DNA of 64,000 nucleotides from Burkholderiaceae bacterium (GTDB lineage: Bacteria > Pseudomonadota > Gammaproteobacteria > Burkholderiales > Burkholderiaceae_B): the NCBI GenBank assembly GCA_020851995.1, contig JADZBO010000158.1, positions 25,996-89,995 on the forward strand. Reading direction: 5' to 3'. Made by a program: the position numbers and the translations under genes. The notes under the pieces are model-generated. The model saw nothing but the letters and a program-made list of their open reading frames with translations, was not told the DNA's origin and made no database searches. Shown one piece after another: positions 8,849 through 17,706 of the stretch. Numbering within the stretch: the first letter of the stretch is position 1; each line of letters starts with the position of its first letter.

Positions 8849-10303
8849 CTACTCCCTGATATTCAGGACGCCGCCACCCATCGCCTGGTACAACGCGACC
8901 GTGTCAGACAGGCGCTGTGATTGTGCGGCCACCAGGTCGAACTGCGTTCTTTGTGCCTGCATCTGTGCAATGAGTAATTGCAGATAGCTGGCCGTGCCAT
9001 AGGTGTATTGCCTTTGCACAGACAGCAGCAGGGCACTGGCCGCAGCGTTGGCCCGGGATTGGGCATTGAGCGTCTGTGCATCGTTTTCAAGTGCACGCAG
9101 GACGTCGGCGACATTGCGCAACGATTCCAGTACCACCACCTGATAATTTGATGCGGCGGCCTCAAAGGCTGCCAGGGCCGCACGGCTTTCCGCGGGCAAC
9201 CCTGGATTAAACAGAGGCTGGGTCAGTTGCCCCAGTATTTGCCAGAACAGCGTTCCACTGCCAAACAACGTACCGGTGGTGAGTGCCAGTGAACCGGCGC
9301 TGCCGCTCAGCGTCAGTTGAGGGTACATCCTGGCGAGCGCGGCGCCATATTCGGCGTTGGTCGCCCGCATCAGCGCTTCTGAGGACTGGATGTCGGGGCG
9401 GCGTCGCACTAACTCCGACGGCACGACCAGGGGCAGATGGGTGGGTATGGTGAAGTCCTCAAGCGTGAAGTGGGGCAAACCCGCCTGGCCGGGCGATTGC
9501 CCAACCAGCACGGCCAGCAGATGCACAGACTGCTCCCACCGCGTGCGCAGCACCGGAATGCCTGCGCGTGTCTGCTCGATTTCGGTTTGCAGGGCGAACA
9601 CATCGTCCTCGGATGTTTGCCCCAGGCGCAACCGGTGGTTGGCCACAATCAGCTGCTCCTCCTGCGCCTTCAGACTCACCTCGTTGGCCTGGATCTGACC
9701 GGCCAGCTTTGCCTGTGTGATGGCACTGGTGGCCACGTTGGCGGCGAGTGTCAGGCGGGCGCCAGCGAGCTGATACTGCTGATATTCGGCGCGCGATGCC
9801 AGTGCCTCGAGCACGCGACGATTGCCACCGAAAATATCAAAGTTATAGGAGACATTGACCGACGCGTTGTAAAGGCTGAACAGGTTGGTGTTGTCCGGCT
9901 GTCCCTGAATCGCACCGTTCAGTTGCTGACGCTGATCGGACAGATTCGCGCCGAGTTGCGGATAAAGCGTCGAGCCTGCGCGGGCCGAATAGGTTTCCTG
10001 TGCCTGACGCAAAGTGGCCTGCGCAGCGAGTAATGAAGGATTCTTCTCCAGCGCCAGCTCAATGAGTCGATCCAGTTTGGGTGACCCCAGCATGCGCCAC
10101 CAGTCTGCGCGCACCGTGGTGGCGGGGTCGAATGTCTGAGCGACGCCAAACGCGAACCCTGACGATGCTGTTTGGGCTGGCACTGCACCGACCGTGTATT
10201 GCGCAATGGCCGGCGGTTCCGGGCGCAGGGCGTCTGGACCGACCGTACAGGCCGACAAAAGAGGCAGTCCGAGAGCCACCAGTAGTCGTTTGAGGTGTTT
10301 CAT
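8849..10303 (-). CDS. NodT/OprM-family outer membrane factor lipoprotein
   Basis: Lipobox LLSAC; WWRMLGSPKLDRLIELALEKNPSLLAAQATLRQA; RPDIQSSEALMRATNAEYGAALARMYPQLTLSG. Confidence 0.93.
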   Translation of the reverse strand: MKHLKRLLVALGLPLLSACTVGPDALRPEPPAIAQYTVGAVPAQTASSGFAFGVAQTFDPATTVRADWWRMLGSPKLDRLIELALEKNPSLLAAQATLRQAQETYSARAGSTLYPQLGANLSDQRQQLNGAIQGQPDNTNLFSLYNASVNVSYNFDIFGGNRRVLEALASRAEYQQYQLAGARLTLAANVATSAITQAKLAGQIQANEVSLKAQEEQLIVANHRLRLGQTSEDDVFALQTEIEQTRAGIPVLRTRWEQSVHLLAVLVGQSPGQAGLPHFTLEDFTIPTHLPLVVPSELVRRRPDIQSSEALMRATNAEYGAALARMYPQLTLSGSAGSLALTTGTLFGSGTLFWQILGQLTQPLFNPGLPAESRAALAAFEAAASNYQVVVLESLRNVADVLRALENDAQTLNAQSRANAAASALLLSVQRQYTYGTASYLQLLIAQMQAQRTQFDLVAAQSQRLSDTVALYQAMGGGVLNIRE

Positions 10304-11010
10304 TCGAAATCCCGTCCTTCGCCAACTTCTTCCTGGGTTTTGCCGTCCCGGATGTGATAGATGCGCTTGAACGTCGGGATGATTTTTTCGTCATGCGTGA
10401 CGACGATGATCGCCGCTTCGTATTGGCGTGCCATCTGGTTCAGTATCCGGATCACGGCGAGTGCGCGTGCTCCGTCAAGCGGGGCAGTCGGCTCATCGGC
10501 CAGAATGACAGGCGGGCGATTGACCAGCGCCCGCGCAATTGAAACGCGCTGCTGCTCCCCGCCAGACAATTGCGAGGGCATGGCACGGGCACGATGCGCG
10601 ACATCCAGAGCCTGCAACAGCTCGAGAGCTTGTTGGCGGGCCAGCGCATTGGGCAACCCTGCCAGCATGGGCAACAAGGCTACATTATCAAGCACGTCAA
10701 GAAACGGGATCAGATAAGGCGCCTGGAAGATGAAACCGATCTTGTCGCGCCGCAACGCCCGCAGATCCTTGATCGCCCAGCGATTGTCATAGATCAGCTC
10801 ATCACCAATCGTCATGCGCCCCGCGCTCGGCTCAACCACAGCGCCAAGACATTTCAGCAGTGTGCTCTTGCCCGATCCGGAGGGGCCGACCAGCCCCACC
10901 ACTTCGCCGGGGGCGATCACCATGTTGACGTCCTTGAGGGCATCCACGGCCGTGTCACCCGAGCCAAAGCGCTTGCGCAGTCCTTCGATGCGAATTCCGG
11001 CTGTATGCAC
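10300..11010 (-). CDS. ABC transporter ATP-binding protein (DevA/LolD-like)
   Basis: Walker A GPSGSGKS, signature LSGGEQQRVSIARAL, Walker B VILADEPTA. Confidence 0.95.
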   Translation of the reverse strand: MHTAGIRIEGLRKRFGSGDTAVDALKDVNMVIAPGEVVGLVGPSGSGKSTLLKCLGAVVEPSAGRMTIGDELIYDNRWAIKDLRALRRDKIGFIFQAPYLIPFLDVLDNVALLPMLAGLPNALARQQALELLQALDVAHRARAMPSQLSGGEQQRVSIARALVNRPPVILADEPTAPLDGARALAVIRILNQMARQYEAAIIVVTHDEKIIPTFKRIYHIRDGKTQEEVGEGRDFE

Positions 11011-11011
11011 A

Positions 11012-12214
11012 TCAGCCTCCGATCGCTTCTGCGGGATCGACCTTGAGCGCCGCCCAGATCGAGATGGCGCTGGCCAGTGCGCAGATCACCATCACCACGG
11101 CAAAGCCGCTGAGTGCGTCACCCGGCTCAAGCAAGACGTATTTGGGAAACACGGGTGCCCAGAACGTGGCCGAAACCTTCCCGACCACGAAACCAATGAG
11201 CCCAAGTCCCAGTGCCTGCTTCAGGATCATGCCGGCGATCGTCCGGTTGCGTGTTCCGATCAGCTTCAGCACCGCGATCTCGCGTATTTTGCCCATCGTC
11301 AGGGTGTAGATAATGAACGCCACGATCGCAGCACTGACAACAGCAAGTATGGCCAGAAACATGCCGATCTGCCTGGCAGAGGTCGCAATGAGCTTGCCCA
11401 CCAGGATCTCCTCCATCTGCAAGCGGTCGTAGACCTGCAGTCGTTTCCAGCGCCGGATGGATTCCGCGACCTCGGCGTGTGAATAACCCTGTTTGACCTG
11501 CACGAGGACGGAATTGACAAAGGGGTTTGCACTCTGCGTTGCAATCACGGCATCCAGCACGTCCGGCTGTCCGGGTCGGTTCAGCGCCGGGTTCTGTTCG
11601 GTGCGTCGGCGCTGTTCAAGGATGGCGTCGTTATCCTTCAGGAACTGTGCCTGCTGGGCATCCTTGATGGGAATAAAGATCATGGGATCACCGCTGGACG
11701 ACACCATGCGTCGTGTCAGTCCGACGACTGTGTAAATATTGCGCCGGATCCGGATCTGGTCCCCGAGCCTGAAGCCCGTGGCGATGTCAGCGACCGCCTC
11801 ATAGTGACCACGCGTGATCTGCCTGCCGGCGATCAGGTAAGGCGGCCAGCCGGGTGCGCCGGTTTCGCCCATCACAATGCCCGTGACGAGCACACGGACA
11901 TCTCTGTCGCCATGGCGCACCTGCATGGTCAGGTACGTCACGTTCGTGGCGCTGGCCACGCCCTGAATGTTGCGGATGCCACGCCAGTGATCGTCGTAGA
12001 TGCTGGAGGGTTCGGCATAAGGTCCCAGGGTGTCCTTTTGCACGACCCACAAGTCGGCTGAACTATTGTCGAGCAACACCTTGGCGTCATCGACCATGCC
12101 GCGATAGACGCCTGCCATGGTGAGCGTGACACCGATCAGCAACCCGAGGCCGACGCCGGTGAAGACAAATTTTCCCCAACTATGCAGGATGTCCCGGCCA
12201 GCAAGGCTGATCAT
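11012..12214 (-). CDS. ABC transporter permease (DevC/FtsX-like)
   Basis: N-terminal TM, periplasmic domain, C-terminal FtsX-like TM block (AVLKLIGTRNRTIAGMILKQALGLGLIGFVVG); overlaps the adaptor gene by 4 bp. Confidence 0.92.
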   Translation of the reverse strand: MISLAGRDILHSWGKFVFTGVGLGLLIGVTLTMAGVYRGMVDDAKVLLDNSSADLWVVQKDTLGPYAEPSSIYDDHWRGIRNIQGVASATNVTYLTMQVRHGDRDVRVLVTGIVMGETGAPGWPPYLIAGRQITRGHYEAVADIATGFRLGDQIRIRRNIYTVVGLTRRMVSSSGDPMIFIPIKDAQQAQFLKDNDAILEQRRRTEQNPALNRPGQPDVLDAVIATQSANPFVNSVLVQVKQGYSHAEVAESIRRWKRLQVYDRLQMEEILVGKLIATSARQIGMFLAILAVVSAAIVAFIIYTLTMGKIREIAVLKLIGTRNRTIAGMILKQALGLGLIGFVVGKVSATFWAPVFPKYVLLEPGDALSGFAVVMVICALASAISIWAALKVDPAEAIGG

Positions 12215-13365
12215 TGCCCGGCCCCCGGGAGGCGATCAACGATTTTGATCCGGCTTTGCGTCGTCAGTGCGCGCTCGCTGTAAACGACGATTTGCGCCTG
12301 GCTTTCGAGTCCGCCCAGCACTTGCGTCATTCCGCTCAAGTCCGTTGCGCCGGTCGTGATCGGGGTGAATTCCAGTGAATCCCCCTTGACTTGCCACACA
12401 CCCACCCGATTCTTGAATCGTTTGAGGCTGGCGTTTGGTACCACGATCGCAGGCGCCAGGTCGGGCAATGTGACGGTAATCTCGGCCAGTTCGCCCACTG
12501 GCGGCAGGGTTGCGAACGCTTTGTCAAAACCGACTTTAGCGGTGATTTCTTCCGTGACAGCATCTGCCAGTGGCTCGACGCGCGACACATGGCCGCTCAG
12601 CGCCTGACCGGCGCGGGAGCGCAGGACAACCTGCGCGGCCAGTCCGGTTGCAAGGCCTCTGGAACTCAACTGGTCAAAGCGTGCGTTGACCCAAATCGTG
12701 GTCGGGTCGATGAGCTCAACAGCCGCCTGACCCGCCACGAGCGTGGTGCCCGGATCGGCCTTGCGCGCTGACACCAATGCGTCCACGGGCGCGACCAGCT
12801 TAAGGTTCTTACGTTGAGCGCTCAGCCCTTCCTGGTCGGAGCGGACACGTGACACTTGTTGTTGCGCTGCTTTCAGGGTGGCATCCGCAAGCTCGAACTC
12901 GTGACGCTTTGCGGCGTAGGTTTCTTCGCTGGTCGAACGCACCGCATGCAACTGTTCATACCGCCGAGCCTGTGTCCTGGCGTAGTTTTGACGCGTCTGG
13001 GCTTCTTGCAACTGAGCCTCTGCTTGTTTCATCGCAGCCTGCTGCGCGCGAAGTTTGTCGTCCAGGTCGACCGGATCCATTTCCCCCAGCACTTGTCCGG
13101 CGGTGACACGGTCGCCGACATCGACGTCGAGTCGCAGCAGCCTGCCCGTTGCGATCGGGCCAATTTTGTAGGTGTGCCGGGCGTCCACTGTGCCGATGCC
13201 AAACAACGCCGGTGAAATCGCACGGCGTTCGACCGACGCGATGGTGACGGCAACCGGCGCGAGCGGGCCCGAGCGCAGCGCGACGTAAATGAATAGCAAG
13301 GTCAGGGGCACCAGCGTTACCAGCAACGCAAGCGTACGGCCGCGCAAGGGAAGTTTCTTGATCAT
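12211..13365 (-). CDS. HlyD-type periplasmic adaptor (DevB-like)
   Basis: N-terminal TM, lipoyl half-motifs GRLLRLDVDVGDRVTAGQVLGEMD and LVAPVDALVSARKADPGTTLVAGQAAVELID. Confidence 0.93.
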   Translation of the reverse strand: MIKKLPLRGRTLALLVTLVPLTLLFIYVALRSGPLAPVAVTIASVERRAISPALFGIGTVDARHTYKIGPIATGRLLRLDVDVGDRVTAGQVLGEMDPVDLDDKLRAQQAAMKQAEAQLQEAQTRQNYARTQARRYEQLHAVRSTSEETYAAKRHEFELADATLKAAQQQVSRVRSDQEGLSAQRKNLKLVAPVDALVSARKADPGTTLVAGQAAVELIDPTTIWVNARFDQLSSRGLATGLAAQVVLRSRAGQALSGHVSRVEPLADAVTEEITAKVGFDKAFATLPPVGELAEITVTLPDLAPAIVVPNASLKRFKNRVGVWQVKGDSLEFTPITTGATDLSGMTQVLGGLESQAQIVVYSERALTTQSRIKIVDRLPGAGQ

Positions 13366-13967
13366 GCTTTTCTGATACCCCTGAGGTAGAGCGCAAAAGC
13401 GCCTTCTGCCCGGCCTTTGATGCGCCCGATGTCACCCGTCAGCATGCTTTGCATGACCAGGCCCTGGATGGTGCCGATGAATACAGTGGCAGCCGCAGCC
13501 ACATCGATCTCGTCGCTGACCTCGCCCGCTGACTTGCCCTTTTCGAGCAGGTGGACAATGCGTTTCGCATAGTTCTGCATCAGAGTTTTGGCCATCTGCT
13601 TGGCGGCGGAGTCCTTGGCATGCTGCAGTTCGCCGAACAGCATCCGCGGAACCCCCGGGTGCTGCGCGACAAACTCGATGTGTGCCGCAAAAACCTTTTC
13701 CAGTGCTTCCAGCGGCGAGGTGCAATTCAGGATGGCGGTATCCACACGCCTGAGCAAATGCTCGGCCACCCATTGCATGACCGCGCCCAGTATCGATTCC
13801 TTGGTTGGAAAATGACGAAACAGGGCACCCTGAGTCAACCCCATCCTCTGCGCAATCGCGGCGGTCGTGATGTCGTTCGGGTTTTGCTCGGCGGCCAGTT
13901 CGATGACGGTTTCAACGGTGATGGCACGTCGTTCATCTGCCGGAAGATGTTTTGCGTGAGTTTGCAT
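13362..13967 (-). CDS. TetR/AcrR family transcriptional regulator
   Basis: N-terminal HTH: NDITTAAIAQRMGLTQGALFRHFPTKESIL; first gene of the exporter operon. Confidence 0.94.
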   Translation of the reverse strand: MQTHAKHLPADERRAITVETVIELAAEQNPNDITTAAIAQRMGLTQGALFRHFPTKESILGAVMQWVAEHLLRRVDTAILNCTSPLEALEKVFAAHIEFVAQHPGVPRMLFGELQHAKDSAAKQMAKTLMQNYAKRIVHLLEKGKSAGEVSDEIDVAAAATVFIGTIQGLVMQSMLTGDIGRIKGRAEGAFALYLRGIRKA

Positions 13968-14060
13968 GCGCGGTCGGTGGGTTTCGGGAAATTGGTGGGT
14001 TCAGGAAATCAGGTGACTGGGCAGGTCAGGAAGTCATTGATTCTGCGACGATTGTCAGAA

Positions 14061-14078
14061 AGTAAGTAATTAGTTACT
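14061..14078. promoter_or_regulatory. Candidate TetR-family operator
   Basis: AGTAAGTAATTAGTTACT, 18-bp palindrome with one mismatched pair, about 95 bp upstream of the TetR start. Confidence 0.5.
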
Positions 14079-14237
14079 ATCTTAGATCTGTGAAGCTGTT
14101 TTGTCAACTTGCTTCGGTGCATGCCAGTTAGTGGTCGTCCGGGTGGTTCACACTGAGATTCACCCGGCGAAGAAAGTAGACGCCGACGCATCCAGGAATG
14201 GGTGCATGTCTTGTGTGTAATTGTTTGTTTTTGTTGG

Positions 14238-14324
14238 CGGAAGCGGTGAGATTCGAACTCACGGAGGGCGCAAACCCTCGCCGGTTTTCAAGACCGGTGC
14301 CTTAAACCACTCGGCCACGCTTCC
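14238..14324 (-). tRNA. serT: tRNA-Ser(UGA)
   Basis: Reverse complement GGAAGCGTGGCCGAGTGGTTTAAGGCACCGGTCTTGAAAACCGGCGAGGG...CCTCCGTGAGTTCGAATCTCACCGCTTCCG; TGA anticodon, long variable arm, paired acceptor stem. Confidence 0.95.
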
Positions 14325-14438
14325 ATTAAAGCGATCAATCTGCCGGGGACAACCCTGCTTTGCGCAGGAAGCCGTGCAGAAATCTGTGGAAGGACTGCAT
14401 AATAATCGATTTGCGAAACTGTTTGCGGAGTCTTCATC

Positions 14439-15416
14439 ATGCGCGCGATCGAAATTGTCCAGCCCGGTGGTCCGGAAGTCCTGGTACCCACCACCCGAAC
14501 CAGGCCAGTGGCAGGCCCTGGCGAAGTGCTTATAAAAGTCGCTGCGGCGGGCATTAATCGACCGGATGTGTTCCAGCGCATGGGGGCCTACGCGCCGCCT
14601 CCGGGTGCGTCGGATATTCCCGGACTGGAGGTTGCCGGCGAGATTGTTGATGCGGATTCTTCGGGCGGTCGTTTTCGCGTGGGTGACCGTGTTTGTGCGC
14701 TGGTCGCGGGCGGCGGCTATGCCGAATACTGCGTTGCGCCGGTAGAGCAGTGTCTGCCGATCCCGGCTGGTCTGTCGATGATCCAGGCGGCCGGTTTGCC
14801 GGAAACCTACTACACCGTGTGGAGCAATGTGTTTGACCGCGGCGCGCTCGCCAAGGGTGAAACCCTGCTGGTGCACGGTGGCGCCAGCGGCATTGGCACT
14901 ACAGCGATCCAGATTGCGAAGGCGATGGGTAACACCGTGTATGCGACTGTTGGCAGCGACGAGCGCGCGAGCGCGGTCGAGGCGCTGGGTGCCGCAAAGG
15001 GGATTAACTACAAGACGCAGGATTTTGTGTCTGAAATCAAGACCCTGACCGGCGGACGGGGCGTTGATGTGATTCTCGACATGGTCGCTGGTGAGTATAT
15101 CGGCCGCGATATCAAGGCGCTCGCTGATGACGGGCGGATTGTGGTCATTGCGACGCTCGGCGGTAACAAATCGCTATTTGATTCCAGCGAACTGATGCGG
15201 CGTCGACTGACAATTACCGGATCGACCCTGCGGCCGCGTCCCGTCGCCTTCAAGGGGAAAATTGCCGAAGCGCTCGAGGCCAAGGTCTGGCCGCTGCTCG
15301 CGAGTGGAAAAATCAAACCCATTATTCACTGCACAATGCCGCTGGAGGATGCCAGCAAGGGCCATGCGATGATGCAGGCGGGTGAGCAGATCGGCAAGAT
15401 CATCCTGACGGTTTGA
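14439..15416 (+). CDS. NAD(P)H:quinone oxidoreductase (zinc-free MDR/PIG3 family)
   Basis: GEVLIKVAAAGINRPDVFQRMGAY, LLVHGGASGIGTTAIQIAKAMG, GGRGVDVILDMVAGEY. Confidence 0.92.
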   Translation: MRAIEIVQPGGPEVLVPTTRTRPVAGPGEVLIKVAAAGINRPDVFQRMGAYAPPPGASDIPGLEVAGEIVDADSSGGRFRVGDRVCALVAGGGYAEYCVAPVEQCLPIPAGLSMIQAAGLPETYYTVWSNVFDRGALAKGETLLVHGGASGIGTTAIQIAKAMGNTVYATVGSDERASAVEALGAAKGINYKTQDFVSEIKTLTGGRGVDVILDMVAGEYIGRDIKALADDGRIVVIATLGGNKSLFDSSELMRRRLTITGSTLRPRPVAFKGKIAEALEAKVWPLLASGKIKPIIHCTMPLEDASKGHAMMQAGEQIGKIILTV

Positions 15417-15592
15417 GTTCCTGGCCGGATGTCGCGCACGGTTAAAGCACCGCTATCCGCCCGTAGTCTGGCCAGACAAGGTAGAATACCGGGTTTAACC
15501 CGGCTTCTGCGCTGGTGATTCATGGCGCAGGCCCTGAGTCACATCCGTTCAGGAAGCAAGCCATCAACCCGATCGCCAGGAACCCGACTGCC

Positions 15593-16360
15593 GTGAACCA
15601 GACCAATGTAAACCAAACTGCAACCAACGCAACCGGTGGTCGTACCCGTCTGGTCATTGGCAACTGGAAAATGCACGGCAACCTTGCAGACAACGCAGCG
15701 TTGCTCGCGGCCTTGCGTCCGGCGAACCCGGCTGCACGGATCGCGGTTTGCGTGCCGTTTCCCTACCTGGCTCAGGCAGCACAGGCACTCGCCGGTTCGA
15801 CCGTGACCTGGGGTGCGCAGGATGTCAGCGCGCACTCGCATGGCGCCTATACCGGCGAGGTCTCGGCGCCCATGCTCAAGGATTTTGGTTGCGCGTGGGT
15901 GTTGGTTGGCCATTCCGAGCGGCGTTCGATGCACGGCGAATCCGATCAACTCGTCGCTGACAAGGCGAAGGCCGCGCTGGCTGCCGGGCTCACCCCGGTC
16001 GTCTGCGTCGGTGAATCCCTTGCCGAGCGCGATGCTGGTCAGGCAATTGCCGTGATACAGCGGCAGCTGGCTCCGGTGCTTGCGCTGGGTGCGCAGTCCG
16101 TATGCCAGATGGTCATTGCCTACGAGCCGGTCTGGGCGATCGGCACCGGCCGCACTGCCACTCCCGAGCAGGCTCAGGAAGTCCACGCGGCAATCCGCGC
16201 GGCCCTCGACGGTATTGGTGCCGGCGGGATCCAGATTTTGTATGGTGGCAGTGTCAAGGCTGCCAACGCGGCCAGTTTGTTTTCCATGCCCGATATTGAT
16301 GGCGCGCTGGTAGGTGGCGCGGCCCTTGTTGCTGACGAATTCCTGCGTATTGCCGCCTGA
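15593..16360 (+). CDS. tpiA: Triosephosphate isomerase (start uncertain; ORF extends to 15515)
   Basis: IGNWKMHG, GHSERR, AYEPVWAIGTGRTATPEQAQEVH, GGSVKAANA. Confidence 0.96.
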   Translation: MNQTNVNQTATNATGGRTRLVIGNWKMHGNLADNAALLAALRPANPAARIAVCVPFPYLAQAAQALAGSTVTWGAQDVSAHSHGAYTGEVSAPMLKDFGCAWVLVGHSERRSMHGESDQLVADKAKAALAAGLTPVVCVGESLAERDAGQAIAVIQRQLAPVLALGAQSVCQMVIAYEPVWAIGTGRTATPEQAQEVHAAIRAALDGIGAGGIQILYGGSVKAANAASLFSMPDIDGALVGGAALVADEFLRIAA

Positions 16361-16404
16361 GGGCGTCTGCGGGAAGTCTGCTTTTTGGTTTTCGGAGTTT
16401 TTCA

Positions 16405-16866
16405 ATGTCCTGGATTTTTACGCTTCTGCTGGTTGTGCAGATCATTTCGTCACTGACGATTATTTCCCTGGTGCTTTTGCAGCAGGGCAAGGGTGCCGAC
16501 ATGGGCTCGGCCTTCGGTAGCGGTTCCGCTGGCAGCCTTTTCGGCGCGACGGGCGCGGCCAACTTCCTCTCGCGCGCCACCAAATGGGCCGCGGTGGTCT
16601 TCTTTATTTCGACCATCGGCCTGGCGTATTTGTCCAACCGCGGTGCCAAAGGCCAGGATACTGGTGTGATGTCAAACTTCACGCAGTCGGCACCGGCTCC
16701 GCAGCCTGTGGGCAGTGCGGTTCCCGCCGCGCCGGGCAGTCTGCCGGGTGCAAGTGGCGCCGCCGTACCCGCAGTCCCGGGCGGTGCGACCGGGGCCGCT
16801 TCGGTTCCTGCCGTTCCGTCGGTTCCGGCTGTGCCGGCGGTTCCGGCAGCACCCGGGTCGAAGTAA
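16405..16866 (+). CDS. secG: Preprotein translocase subunit SecG with a Pro/Ala/Val-rich C-terminal tail
   Basis: LLLVVQIISSLTIISLVLLQQGKGADMGSAFGSGSAGSLFGATGAANFLSRATKW. Confidence 0.95.
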   Translation: MSWIFTLLLVVQIISSLTIISLVLLQQGKGADMGSAFGSGSAGSLFGATGAANFLSRATKWAAVVFFISTIGLAYLSNRGAKGQDTGVMSNFTQSAPAPQPVGSAVPAAPGSLPGASGAAVPAVPGGATGAASVPAVPSVPAVPAVPAAPGSK

Positions 16867-16906
16867 TAAATCAAACTGAATCCGTGAAGCGGCCAGTCCG
16901 CTCGCG

Positions 16907-16915
16907 TGATATAAT
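16907..16915 (+). promoter_or_regulatory. Candidate extended -10 promoter for tRNA-Leu
   Basis: TGATATAAT (TGN + TATAAT) about 90 bp upstream of the tRNA; no clear -35. Confidence 0.45.
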
Positions 16916-17007
16916 TATGGGCTTAGTCGGATTGCTTTGGTTTGCCACAATTTCCTCGCGGCGCGACCTTGCAGTCTGACCCTCTCCCAGAGCTATTCCG
17001 GGATATT

Positions 17008-17092
17008 GCCGACGTGGTGAAATTGGTAGACACGCTATCTTGAGGGGGTAGTGGCGAAAGCTGTGCGAGTTCGAGTCTCGCCGTCGGCACCA
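17008..17092 (+). tRNA. tRNA-Leu(GAG), CCA encoded
   Basis: GCCGACGTGGTGAAATTGGTAGACACGCTATCTTGAGGGGGTAGTGGCGAAAGCTGTGCGAGTTCGAGTCTCGCCGTCGGCACCA; paired acceptor stem, GAG anticodon. Confidence 0.96.
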
Positions 17093-17230
17093 GAAATTGA
17101 AGGGCTCTTCCCCATTAACGGGGAAGGGTCACTGACTTGACCTCCTTTGCCATGCCGAGAAATCGGTGGGCTATTTGCATCAGCCAATGCAACGCTCAGG
17201 CGGTAGGCCGCCTGAAAATGCACACTCCAC

Positions 17231-17665
17231 TCAGTGTTGACGCCACTCCCGCGGTGCTGGCCGCTGATCCCAGCGTCTTTGCCACTCTGCCTTCTGTGCG
17301 TACCAGCGCTGTCCCTGATAATGGGCATCCCAGTAGGATCCAAGTGAAAACTCCACTTGCGGCAGCCCGAGGGTTGGGCCGGCATGAAGGACCGTGACCG
17401 CGGTGTCCTTGTGCGGATAGGAAAGAAAGCGCGTGTACACCCAACCACGGGTGCGCCCTGCAGAGATATCGCACCAACGCCAGTTGGCGGTGCACCCCTC
17501 CACGGTGACCGATGTACCGGTCATGAGCCAGGTCACGATCGGAAAGACGCTGTCGGGGCCGGAGCGGACGTTGACAGCACTGGAAATGGTTGCCGTCTGT
17601 GCCGCCACAGGTGGAATGCACGAGGCAATGGCCAGCGCGAGCATGAATTTCAGATGTGTACGCAT
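17231..17665 (-). CDS. Secreted SH3b-domain protein
   Basis: Signal-like MRTHLKFMLALAIASCIPPVAAQ then VNVRSGPDSVFPIVTWLMTGTSVTVEGCTANWRWCDISAGRTRGWVYTRFLSYP; start taken at the Met before the signal peptide. Confidence 0.8.
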   Translation of the reverse strand: MRTHLKFMLALAIASCIPPVAAQTATISSAVNVRSGPDSVFPIVTWLMTGTSVTVEGCTANWRWCDISAGRTRGWVYTRFLSYPHKDTAVTVLHAGPTLGLPQVEFSLGSYWDAHYQGQRWYAQKAEWQRRWDQRPAPREWRQH

Positions 17666-17706
17666 GAATTCCCTATTGATGGTTAATTCAAATTTTATTC
17701 CGGGGT

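Noticed and set aside
14339-14438. Promoter or small RNA between tRNA-Ser and the quinone oxidoreductase gene
   Set aside because: Only weak AT-rich hexamers (TAATAATCG) with no supporting structure.
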